DNA of 24,200 nucleotides, taken from positions 1 to 24,200 of the forward strand of contig JASANZ010001912.1 of the NCBI GenBank assembly GCA_030849805.1. Direction: 5' to 3'. Below are positions 1 to 7,595 of the stretch, piece after piece (position 1 is the stretch's first letter; every line of letters begins with the position of its first letter). The notes beneath the pieces are model-generated. The model did not search any database. It had not been told where the DNA came from and worked only from the letters and a program-made list of their open reading frames with translations. A program made the position numbers and the translations under genes. The stretch is from Sergeia podlipaevii. Taxonomy: Eukaryota; Euglenozoa; Kinetoplastea; Trypanosomatida; Trypanosomatidae.

Positions 1-178
1 ACAAACAAGGGATACAGAGGGCAATATACCGAGAGAAGGGGGAGAGGGAACATAGTCGTAACAATAATAATAATAAAATGAAGAAAGATAGTGACGGATT
101 TTTCTTTTTGAAATATTCCCAACGACATTTCATTTTTTTTTCTAATTTCTCTCTCTCTCCTTTCCTCTCCCCTTCCAT
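1..178 (-). CDS. possible 5' end of a further gene, cut by the window edge
   Basis: From the first ATG (complement of 176-178) after a strong trans-splice acceptor at 211-212, the minus strand stays open for 59 codons to the window edge. The first 16 codons are purine-rich and encode mainly E, K, G and R. A second in-frame ATG at 131-133 opens MKCRWEYFKKK, followed by a hydrophobic stretch with a run of leucines encoded by a TTA repeat, and then R-Y-I-A-L. I do not recognise the protein. The open frame could be chance inside a low-complexity 5' leader, and the hydrophobicity comes partly from a triplet repeat. The good acceptor and the position, about 600 bases downstream of the previous stop, are the arguments for a real gene here. 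The sequence left of base 1 is needed to decide. Confidence 0.25.
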   Translation of the reverse strand, partial: MEGERKGEREKLEKKMKCRWEYFKKKNPSLSFFILLLLLLRLCSLSPFSRYIALCIPCL

Positions 179-210
179 CTATTTTCTTTCTTCAAAAGTA
201 AGTTCCCCAC

Positions 211-275
211 CTAAGTGAGAAAAGAAAGAGAGAAAGAGAAAGAGAAAGAAACAGAAAGAAAAAGAAAAAAAAAAG
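211..275 (-). promoter_or_regulatory. polypyrimidine tract and trans-splice acceptor of the next gene
   Basis: On the minus strand, bases 275-213 are almost entirely C and T (repeats of CTTTCT and TTTCTC). They end in TCACTTAG, whose AG is the complement of 211-212. This is the standard kinetoplastid signal for spliced-leader addition, and also for polyadenylation of the transcript upstream. It implies that an mRNA begins at 210 and runs off the left edge. Confidence 0.6.
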
Positions 276-808
276 ATAGCACACCACCAACGTCGACGAT
301 CTAGATAGTTATATTGAAGGAGGGTACAAGAATGATGCAAGCGCATATGTATATATATGTCTATATATGTCTATACATATTTATCTAAACCTTGCCCCAC
401 TCTCTGTCTCTATGCATATCTCGTACAGACACACAACACTCTTCTTTTTTTCTTCATTATTATCCAAATTCAGTATTCTATTTATATATATATTTCTGCA
501 ATCTTCGCGTAAGATCAACTATATCTTAGGGCACACACGTGTCATGAAAGATACTCAATCATTGATGAACATGCAAAGCAACATTAAAAGAAAACAAATT
601 TGAATTTTGCTTTTAAAAAAAGAATCAGAAAGTGAACAGCCAAACCAAAAAAGAGGGAGCAAACATAACAAAATAAGATAATAAAATACAAAAGGAAAAC
701 AGAAAGTACAAACACATAAACATACAAACTCCCCTCTTTTTTTTTTAAAAAATGATAATAATAATATACCCCTCGTCCTGCTTCTCTCCTCTGCGTATCT
801 TTGTGTCT
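276..808. other. spacer: 3' UTR of the orphan gene, no gene seen
   Basis: This AT-rich spacer follows the stop codon at 809-811. It contains A-rich runs, a TA-rich stretch with a repeated tatatatgtc unit around 346-375, and no reading frame that resembles a protein. It probably holds the 3' UTR and poly(A) site of the gene ending at 809. Confidence 0.6.
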
Positions 809-2470
809 TCAGCTTCCCATTTCATCGTCCTTGTCAGGGCGTACAAAGACGGGCTTCGGTCTCGAGAGCCTCTGCACCGACAAGCGTTGTGCCTCCGCTT
901 CAGCGCCAGTCGGAATGCTTTTGATCACAACATACGGTCTCTTATACTCATCGAGGTGCACCTCCTCCATGAGGACACCCCCACTTCCGCCATTCTTCGA
1001 TTCATCACCGCTGCTGTCGCCATCAGGTCGAACCACTCGCCGCGCTGCTGCTTTACCTGGCAACACTTCAGAGTCGTCTCTGCGAGGACCTAGTGCCCAG
1101 GGCGATGGCCGATGAGGGTTACGAACTTTCATGGTGGAGTAGGCCTCGAAGGGTAAACCATCGGGAATGTTGAGCACGACTGAACGCGCCGGTGACGCGT
1201 TTTGCTGCTGCGGATGCCGCGGTGTAGTTGTTGTAGGGGTGCTCGCGCAGGACCAATCGTGACCCTTCTTTCTCCTTTTCTGGCTTTCACTTGCACTGTT
1301 GCTGGTGTGCGACCACGGAGAGGCAGAGCGGACACCGGTCATGGCTTTAAACGAGATGGACGGCACGTGAGTACGCGGCCGAGTGCCAACGAAGATGCCG
1401 TTGTCGTCACTGTTGAGACGCTGTGCGCTGGTGGTTATCCGGATAATATCGAGACGGCGGCGCGTTGGAGAAGAAGGGGAAGTACACACGCCGCTGCCCG
1501 GAGTGACACCACCATCCGCATCTACGGTTGTAGCAGGCCTGAATTCCTTGCGTAAGTCCACCACAGGGATGCTTGCCGCCTGTGGCACTGCTGCAACGCC
1601 ATCTGCCGCTGCTTCTCCGCCGCGCTTCCTACCGGCACCACCCAGCACATTCGATGGCACCGACGCGAGCGCGTCGTCAATCCACTTGTTACAAGAAGAT
1701 CCGCTCTTGTTTAGTATGCCACCACCACTACCACCACCACCACCACCGTCGGATCGTAGTGGGGCACGACGTATAGGACTTACACTGCTGCTGTGATATC
1801 GCTGCTGCGCAAGAGTTTTGCTTGGTCGAGAGAGGCGCTCAGTCGATTGACGCTGCTGTGAGGCTGAAACCGCACGTCGATGTAGCGCCGATGGTGGCAT
1901 AGACGACGGTGATGAGGCAGCCTTCGCCGCGGTTGCCGAGGCGGATCTTACCGCTGGTCCGCTTCCTCTCCTTTTCCCTCGAAGCTCAGGTGCAAAGCTG
2001 TCAAGTGCGTGCGTGGAATACGACTGTGGCCGTGTGGCAGAGGCGAGATAGTCTGTCATACGCCCACTAGTGCCTGCCATACCAACCCGAGCACGCGCTG
2101 TTGCTTCTGCTGACCTTGAAGGGATGAGAGGAGGCACCACATTCATCGCTCCCCTGCTTCCACCATTACAGACGTCTCCTTTCTCCATGCCTTCTTCTTT
2201 ACTTTCCATTCTTGCTCGCGCCACTGCTGATGCCGCGCTGAGCGCGGGGGAGGGCCGACGTGATAGTCGCTGCCGCTGCGCACCAGACACACTAGGCTTG
2301 CGTGATGTAACATTATAGGACTCTTTCCCTTCTTCAGGCACACGTAACAGAAGGGGGCTCTCAGTGTAAGGACCATCGACGGCACCACCGCCACCGCGCC
2401 TGCTGCTTCGAGTTCGTCGGTCGAGATGCACGCCATTCTCGGTGGTATCCCCGCCGCGAGTGGGACTCAT
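809..2470 (-). CDS. C-terminal part (553 codons) of the disordered orphan protein, out of frame with its N-terminal part
   Basis: This frame continues the coding sequence of 2470-6339 with the same composition: Ser, Arg, Pro, Gly and Ala-rich, with many SP and TP sites and no recognised domain. Its first ATG overlaps the stop of the upstream frame by one base, and no 5' spacer or convincing acceptor precedes it. A separate gene is therefore unlikely in a genome where every other gene has a leader and spacer. The ambiguous n at 2482 lies 12 bases upstream of this ATG, and one missing base there would join the frames. Less disordered islands are around residues 259-275 (CNKWIDDALASVPSNVL) and 500-520 (MEEVHLDEYKRPYVVIKSIP), the latter the best candidate for a conserved segment. 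Function unknown. Confidence 0.75.
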   Translation of the reverse strand: MSPTRGGDTTENGVHLDRRTRSSRRGGGGAVDGPYTESPLLLRVPEEGKESYNVTSRKPSVSGAQRQRLSRRPSPALSAASAVARARMESKEEGMEKGDVCNGGSRGAMNVVPPLIPSRSAEATARARVGMAGTSGRMTDYLASATRPQSYSTHALDSFAPELRGKRRGSGPAVRSASATAAKAASSPSSMPPSALHRRAVSASQQRQSTERLSRPSKTLAQQRYHSSSVSPIRRAPLRSDGGGGGGSGGGILNKSGSSCNKWIDDALASVPSNVLGGAGRKRGGEAAADGVAAVPQAASIPVVDLRKEFRPATTVDADGGVTPGSGVCTSPSSPTRRRLDIIRITTSAQRLNSDDNGIFVGTRPRTHVPSISFKAMTGVRSASPWSHTSNSASESQKRRKKGHDWSCASTPTTTTPRHPQQQNASPARSVVLNIPDGLPFEAYSTMKVRNPHRPSPWALGPRRDDSEVLPGKAAARRVVRPDGDSSGDESKNGGSGGVLMEEVHLDEYKRPYVVIKSIPTGAEAEAQRLSVQRLSRPKPVFVRPDKDDEMGS

Positions 2471-5400
2471 CAGACCTGGACNTGTATAGGGCGAGAAGAC
2501 TGCCGCGGATGTGAAGAAGGTGGGTAAGCGCGATGAGGCGTCACAAAGCCTTCCGTGCCACCACCACCACCACTTGCTGCAGCGCCGCCGTCAAGGAGGC
2601 CACCAAGACTGCTGTAGAAACCACGATTTTTTGAAAAAAAACCGGCCTCATCACCACCACCACCAGCTCCATCGCCTCTTCCTCTGAGAGTGGCGTTGGA
2701 GCCGCCGCTGGCTGCGCTATAGTGATTCACTTTATTCAAGGTTTCCTCTTCATCCCCATCCCATCCGTTTGCAATCGGGTCATCGATATACGCGCCTTGC
2801 TGCTGCTGCTGCTGCTGGCTCTCCCTCGCACGCTCAGGTTTCGGCGTTCGCAGCGGTGAGACCCCCACGCCGCGCGTGACGCTCAGTATGGTCGGTCGGT
2901 TCATCTCGTAAGGGTGCCCTGAGTCACACGACATCATGGTGTCGTTGGCGCGTAGATTGACAGGCAGCGACGTAGCACGCCGCTGGCTGCTGCGCAATCC
3001 GCGACCGCCGCCGCCACCACCAGTCGTGAGCCCGAGGGGGTCTTCCTGAATGCTATTGACGACGGCATTTTCTCTGGATTCTACAAGGCGCGAGGCGTGT
3101 CGATCGAGATCTAGTCCGCCCACACCTCCCCGCTCTGCTGATCGCGCTCGCCGCTGCAATAAGTTTGTGCTGGAAGAGGCGGCATCAGCAGCATGTCCCT
3201 CCCCGACTCCACCACCGCTTCGTAGTAAGTTACGGAGTGCATAAGGGCTGCTGCCGACCTTGGCGTACCGACCACCACCCACGTTGATGTAACCAAGGGG
3301 TCTACGCAGTGGCGCGGGGTCATCAAATAGGTTGGTGCTCTTCTTCGCGAAACGCCATGGGATGCCCGCGGTGCTGATTGTCCGTGTGCTGTTGAGTTGA
3401 ACCGCATAAGGTGAGCGTGGGTGATCGTCCCCACGGCGATCCCATGCATCGTGAAGTCCTCCTCTTCCACTGGCGCTGCTGCTGCTTCTCATCCGATTTG
3501 CCCTCCTGCGTCCGCTATAGTCTTTGCTATCCCTGCGCCGTGATTCAAGACGCAACGCGTTGTACAAACGGAAGACATCACTCCCTGTTAGGCGGTCCGC
3601 GTCGCTGCCATCGAAGTAGTTCCCCTTGCCCTCGCGGCTCTTGCTTCCTCTGCGAGCTTCATTCTTTCCGCTTTTATTGTTTTTCTTCTCCTTTCGGTTC
3701 TCTTTTCCCGTGGCGCCATGGCCCTGACGACGATGGGGATGCCCTGAGGAGGAGGAAGCGCTAGAGTGTCGTGACCCTGACGCGGCCGAAGGGGAGCGAG
3801 AGCTTCCGCCGCTATTGTTGCCATCTTCCTCGGCGGTGCTTCCATGAAAACTTGGCGATATGGACTCTGTCGCGTTCGCATGCTGCTCGCGCGGCTTATC
3901 TGTATGTGTTGGTGAGCGCAGTCTGCGGGACATCGAACGCGAGGCAGAGACCTTCTCCCGCGTGGGGCTTCTCCTCTGTTTAGTACTGCTGTTGTTGCTG
4001 GAGGAGATCGTCACAGTCTCCTCTTCATTCGTGTCCGCGTTCTTTCCGCGCTTCTCCCTTGCCTTCCTTTTGGCCTTGCTATTTTCTTCACTCCCCTCCT
4101 TCTCCTTTATCCTGCTTTCGGTCCTGGCGTGCGTGTCGCACTTGCTGTCTTTCTTCTTCGTTGCTGCTACTGTGCTGCTGCTGCTGGGTGTTGCCACGGG
4201 TGGCGCCTTGCCAGCACGCCTGCTATCGATTCTTGAAGGCTTCCGCGTCGGGGCGGTCGGCGTGCCCGTTCTTTTTTGAGCCGATTTCGCTGCTGCTGAA
4301 GACGCGGCATGTGGTTGCTTAGACTTCTTGCTTTCCACGACCCCAGCGGTATCACCACCGCCTGGATACTTTGGCAGAGGTGAGTCGGGCTCCAATACCT
4401 CCTTCTGGCTCTTCATACCAGTCCCTGCGTCCGCTGCTGCTGCCGCTCTGTCGACTTCATCATCTCCTCCTTCTCCGTGAGGAGATAAGTGATCACCCTC
4501 CACTACCACGTCATCACCATCATCGTGATAACCATTTTCTAGGCCGTAAGGGGACTGCACCGCATCACCACCAGCAGCACTGGCGCCTTGCGCTTCTTCT
4601 TCTTCTGGCTCTACTGCGTCCGCTGCTGCTGCACCGAGGACAGCATCATCACTGCTGTCCTCAGAGCTATCACCGAGGAGGAACTCTCCAAAACGGCTAC
4701 TGCGCTTCACTGGCGTCGGCTTGCGCTGCGGTGACGGCACCCCAGCTTCGGGGCTCAAGCCACCTTTCAGTACAGTGCTGGCAGGTACACGCAGGAGTCC
4801 CGTAACGCCGGCTGGCGGTGTGGAGCCAGAAGTGGGAGGAGTAGCAGACATGGGAACCTGCCGAACCGACGGTGGCGGTGGTGAGGAGGTACGCCCCGAA
4901 GGATTTCCAAAAGCAGAACCAAAGGGGGGTGTAGAAATACTAGATGATCCCTCCGGATAGCCTGGCATTGGTAACGGCTGCGATTGCTGCTGGAGTTGTG
5001 AAGCAGGGACCATTGATTTCTTGCCTATCCGTTCCCCCTGTGGTGCCTGCGCTGGCATGCCACCAACTCTAAGTGGACCTGACATGCTAGAAGCCCACGG
5101 CGAGGGGGCTGCTCCAGCTCCTCCGGGCAGTGACGACGCCGGCACCATCACCTTCTTCCCAATCATCCCGTGTGAGAGTGGCGGTACCACTATTTTCTTA
5201 CCAACCATCTCCCCAGATGGTGGTAGCAGCGATGACAACGACGACGATAGCTGAGGTATCATGACTTTCTTCTTCACCATGGCGTTGGAGGCGGGCACTA
5301 CCACTTTCTTAGGCATCGGTGAAGCGCCACCGGGAGGAGACACGCCAGGAGCGCCGACTCCGACCCTACGAGGGCCCACCCCCGAAGTCCTTAGCGGAGT

Positions 5401-6339
5401 CTGAGACATGGAGGAAGACGGTGAAACACGTAGTAGCGGTTGCTGTTGCTGTTGTTGCTGTAGCGGCAGTCGCTGTGGTGAGGGAAAAGATATGGAGGCG
5501 GTAGATGCACCGGGACTGAAGTGAAGTGGGGCACTATCTATGCTGTTTCTTAATGGTTGCGGTTGCTGCTGCTGTTGTTGTAACGCAAAGGGAGGAGCCC
5601 CCATCCCGGGCCTCAACATGGCGCTACTACCTGGCTGTGGGACCAGCGGCGGTGGTGAGGCCCCACCACCACTACTTCCTCCCCACCCGGGATGCATCAT
5701 CATTCCCGTCGCGCCACCCATCGCCGGTGATGGCGTGCGTGAGGCTGGAGAAGCTGTCATGCTGCTTCGCAACGCAGATGCGGGTCGTGACCCACCGCCG
5801 CCCATCAGCGGTCCAGGCACGCCCTTGAAAGCCGTCCCAGGCTGAGGCGGCATCTTGGCACCTGGAGGCAACACTATCTTCTTCGCGACCGCACCCGCTG
5901 GCATGGGGCCGGCACCACTACCCGTACGAGAGAGCGGTGAGGCACCCCGACTTGCGCTGCCTCCAGCCATCATCGCTGATGATGGCGGTGGCCCTTTCAC
6001 CATCGCCCCGGGCGGAGGCATCCCTACCATCTTCTTCATCCCCATCATCGGCGCTGGCCCAGGCCCTGGGGGGTGACTCGTCAAGCTAGCCCCTGGAGAG
6101 GGCATCATAATCTTCTTTGGCATTGCGCTCATGCTGCCCCCTGGGGGATGTCCCTGCATTGCTATTGTGGCTCCGGGCGGAGGCATCCCCACAGGTATCT
6201 TCATAGCCCCGGGGGGAGGACCCCCTTTCCATCCCGCTAGTGGCCCGTTTGGCTGTGTCATGCCTCCCTGTGGAGGTAGTGGGCCCCTCCAGCCCCCCAT
6301 GCGTTGTGGTGAGTAGGACGATGTAGTGGATGCATTCAT
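2470..6339 (-). CDS. large disordered Pro/Ser/Gly-rich orphan protein, N-terminal 1289 codons before an apparent frameshift
   Basis: The start ATG (6337-6339) sits 27 bases after a textbook T-run and TAG acceptor (6367-6368), with no earlier ATG in the leader, so the start is well supported. Residues 1-450 are rich in PPPGA and contain eight copies of a Lys-Lys-hydrophobic-Pro module (KKIMMP at 75, KKMVGMP at 102, KKIVLP at 153, KKVVVP at 344, KKVMIP at 357, KKIVVP at 381, KKVMVP at 395, KKSMVP at 440). Polyglutamine runs are at 254-259, 294-300 and 1175-1181. An acidic block spans about 556-630 and a Lys/Arg/Ser-rich block about 690-960. A more ordered segment, about 911-1040, has DVFRLYNALRLESRRR and IPWRFAKK. 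No signal peptide, membrane segment or known domain is visible. The frame runs into TGA at 2470 just after the n at 2482. With the frame repaired the product would be about 1843 aa. Disorder and basic repeats would suit a scaffold or cytoskeleton-associated protein, but that is inference. Confidence 0.8.
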   Translation of the reverse strand: MNASTTSSYSPQRMGGWRGPLPPQGGMTQPNGPLAGWKGGPPPGAMKIPVGMPPPGATIAMQGHPPGGSMSAMPKKIMMPSPGASLTSHPPGPGPAPMMGMKKMVGMPPPGAMVKGPPPSSAMMAGGSASRGASPLSRTGSGAGPMPAGAVAKKIVLPPGAKMPPQPGTAFKGVPGPLMGGGGSRPASALRSSMTASPASRTPSPAMGGATGMMMHPGWGGSSGGGASPPPLVPQPGSSAMLRPGMGAPPFALQQQQQQPQPLRNSIDSAPLHFSPGASTASISFPSPQRLPLQQQQQQQPLLRVSPSSSMSQTPLRTSGVGPRRVGVGAPGVSPPGGASPMPKKVVVPASNAMVKKKVMIPQLSSSLSSLLPPSGEMVGKKIVVPPLSHGMIGKKVMVPASSLPGGAGAAPSPWASSMSGPLRVGGMPAQAPQGERIGKKSMVPASQLQQQSQPLPMPGYPEGSSSISTPPFGSAFGNPSGRTSSPPPPSVRQVPMSATPPTSGSTPPAGVTGLLRVPASTVLKGGLSPEAGVPSPQRKPTPVKRSSRFGEFLLGDSSEDSSDDAVLGAAAADAVEPEEEEAQGASAAGGDAVQSPYGLENGYHDDGDDVVVEGDHLSPHGEGGDDEVDRAAAAADAGTGMKSQKEVLEPDSPLPKYPGGGDTAGVVESKKSKQPHAASSAAAKSAQKRTGTPTAPTRKPSRIDSRRAGKAPPVATPSSSSTVAATKKKDSKCDTHARTESRIKEKEGSEENSKAKRKAREKRGKNADTNEEETVTISSSNNSSTKQRRSPTREKVSASRSMSRRLRSPTHTDKPREQHANATESISPSFHGSTAEEDGNNSGGSSRSPSAASGSRHSSASSSSGHPHRRQGHGATGKENRKEKKNNKSGKNEARRGSKSREGKGNYFDGSDADRLTGSDVFRLYNALRLESRRRDSKDYSGRRRANRMRSSSSASGRGGLHDAWDRRGDDHPRSPYAVQLNSTRTISTAGIPWRFAKKSTNLFDDPAPLRRPLGYINVGGGRYAKVGSSPYALRNLLRSGGGVGEGHAADAASSSTNLLQRRARSAERGGVGGLDLDRHASRLVESRENAVVNSIQEDPLGLTTGGGGGGRGLRSSQRRATSLPVNLRANDTMMSCDSGHPYEMNRPTILSVTRGVGVSPLRTPKPERARESQQQQQQQGAYIDDPIANGWDGDEEETLNKVNHYSAASGGSNATLRGRGDGAGGGGDEAGFFSKNRGFYSSLGGLLDGGAAASGGGGGTEGFVTPHRAYPPSSHPRQSSRPIXVQV
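2482..2482. other. ambiguous base at the frame break
   Basis: This is the only n in the window. Upstream of it the minus-strand frame of the 6339 gene is open; downstream that frame meets TGA within four codons while the next frame stays open for 553 codons. Inserting one base at or near the n (or removing two) joins the frames. An assembly or base-calling error is the simplest reading. Confidence 0.8.
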
Positions 6340-6366
6340 GTTTTGCCTTTCCCTTTTCCGTTTAGT

Positions 6367-6382
6367 CTAAAAAAAAAAAAGC
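6367..6382 (-). promoter_or_regulatory. trans-splice acceptor of the large orphan gene
   Basis: On the minus strand a run of twelve T is followed directly by AG (complement of 6367-6368), and the ATG comes 27 bases later. The leader is purine-rich and has no other ATG. Confidence 0.7.
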
Positions 6383-6401
6383 ACTTCTCTAATGGTAAAC
6401 A

Positions 6402-6406
<5 letters not shown>

Positions 6407-6439
<33 letters not shown>

Positions 6440-6494
6440 CGATGTAATGAGTATCTAAGATTTTTTTCTTTGCTGAATATATATATATATATAT
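6407..6494. repeat. two TA dinucleotide arrays
   Basis: TA repeats at 6407-6434 (28 bases) and 6477-6494 (18 bases), just upstream of the acceptor of the orphan gene. Confidence 0.9.
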
Positions 6495-6857
6495 TTGCAA
6501 ATCAACCTTCCTGTGTCTGCCTCCGTATGGATCGTTTCGAAAAAAAAAAAGTATTTTCTCTTTTCTTTTTTTTTTTTTGTTACCCCCTTCCTTTCCTCCC
6601 GAGGCTAGCTGAATCATCAATAAGCAGACACACACACACAAAAAAAGAAGGAATAAAGAGAGAGAGAGAGAAAACAAATGGCAACATAAATCGTAAGTAG
6701 TAGATCGCACAAGAAGACAAAGAAGGAGAAGCGCGCACCTCCACGTAGATGATATGCTCCTCCTCCTTCCTTCCTTCCGTCCTTCTTTTTTTTGTTTTTT
6801 TCATTTCAAGTATCAAAACCTCCCATATGCACGCTGCACAAGGGAAAAAGGTAGGAA

Positions 6858-6876
6858 GGGGGGGGGGAGGGAGGGG
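6858..6876 (+). other. G-rich block, potential G-quadruplex
   Basis: Ten G, then GGG, then GGGG separated by single A. Template strand; the complement is a C-rich pyrimidine stretch in the spacer upstream of the large orphan gene. Confidence 0.55.
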
Positions 6877-7543
6877 TCAAGCAAAGCCTTTTTGTTTTCT
6901 TCCTCCCCTTCAGTTCCGTCCTTTTTTTTTTTTTTTTTTCAAAAGGTGAAAAATGTACTGTTCTATTGCAAGATGTAGCAAACGAAAAATAGAAAATAGT
7001 ACAACAAAAGAAAACTCAACACACATATGATAATATGTTCGTTACTTTATCTGATTTCTTTTCCTCAGCTTTTCATATCTTTTTCATCTTCTCCTTCCTT
7101 AAAAAATAATAATAAAAAAATTGTTCTATGAAATACAGTACAGTCGTGAAGATATTAAAGAAAGACCATTTATTACCAAAAAAAAAACAGAAAAAGAAGA
7201 AGAAGAAGCGGCATAAGTGCCCGTGTTTGTATGTTTACGCACACCATCGTGATAGTACAAGGGCGAAAGATGATTGGTCAAGTGAGTGTGAAATGCACTA
7301 GTAATAAAACAAACAGTGATGTACAAATATTATATATATATGTTTTGAAAGGTACAAAGGGAAGAAGAAGAAGAAGATAATAATAATAATACAGAAGAAA
7401 TATGCGCGGATGCTCTTCAACACCATGAAAAGAAAAAAAAAAGGAGCAACACCACATGGGTTTCTATGAAGGAAATATATATATATAAGAAGAGTCCTCA
7501 TGCCAAATCCATGGGCTTGTTCTATATATATATATGGAATCAT

Positions 7544-7580
7544 TATCTCTATCTCTATCTCTATCTCTATCTCTATCTCT
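7544..7580. repeat. TATCTC hexamer tandem array
   Basis: About six perfect copies of TATCTC on the plus strand, GAGATA in the mRNA sense, beginning 15 bases after the SHIPPO stop codon and so inside its 3' UTR. Confidence 0.9.
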
Positions 7581-7595
7581 CCCTCTTTTTCTCGT

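Larger units (their letters stand above)
6383..7595. other. spacer between the SHIPPO gene and the orphan gene
   Basis: About 1.2 kb of AT-rich, microsatellite-rich DNA holding the SHIPPO 3' UTR and the upstream region of the orphan gene. It contains TA repeats (6407-6434, 6477-6494, 7523-7534), CA and GA runs (about 6630-6672), a G-rich block (6858-6876) and a TATCTC hexamer array (7544-7580). A pyrimidine-rich stretch on the coding strand near 7360 followed by an AG leads only to an ATG at 7247 whose frame closes after about 24 codons in a T-run. I see no protein or RNA gene here. Confidence 0.6.

Noticed and set aside
367..603. Plus-strand 78-codon frame
   Set aside because: It lies in AT-rich spacer, encodes mainly Ser, Phe, Ile and Tyr from low-complexity DNA, opposes the direction of every real gene and has no acceptor.
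2143..2436. 97-codon minus-strand frame inside the orphan gene
   Set aside because: It is an overlapping frame within a longer coding region of the same strand, without its own leader.
7170..7247. Short minus-strand frame after a pyrimidine tract in the SHIPPO 3' region
   Set aside because: The frame closes after about 24 codons in a T-run and has no other support.
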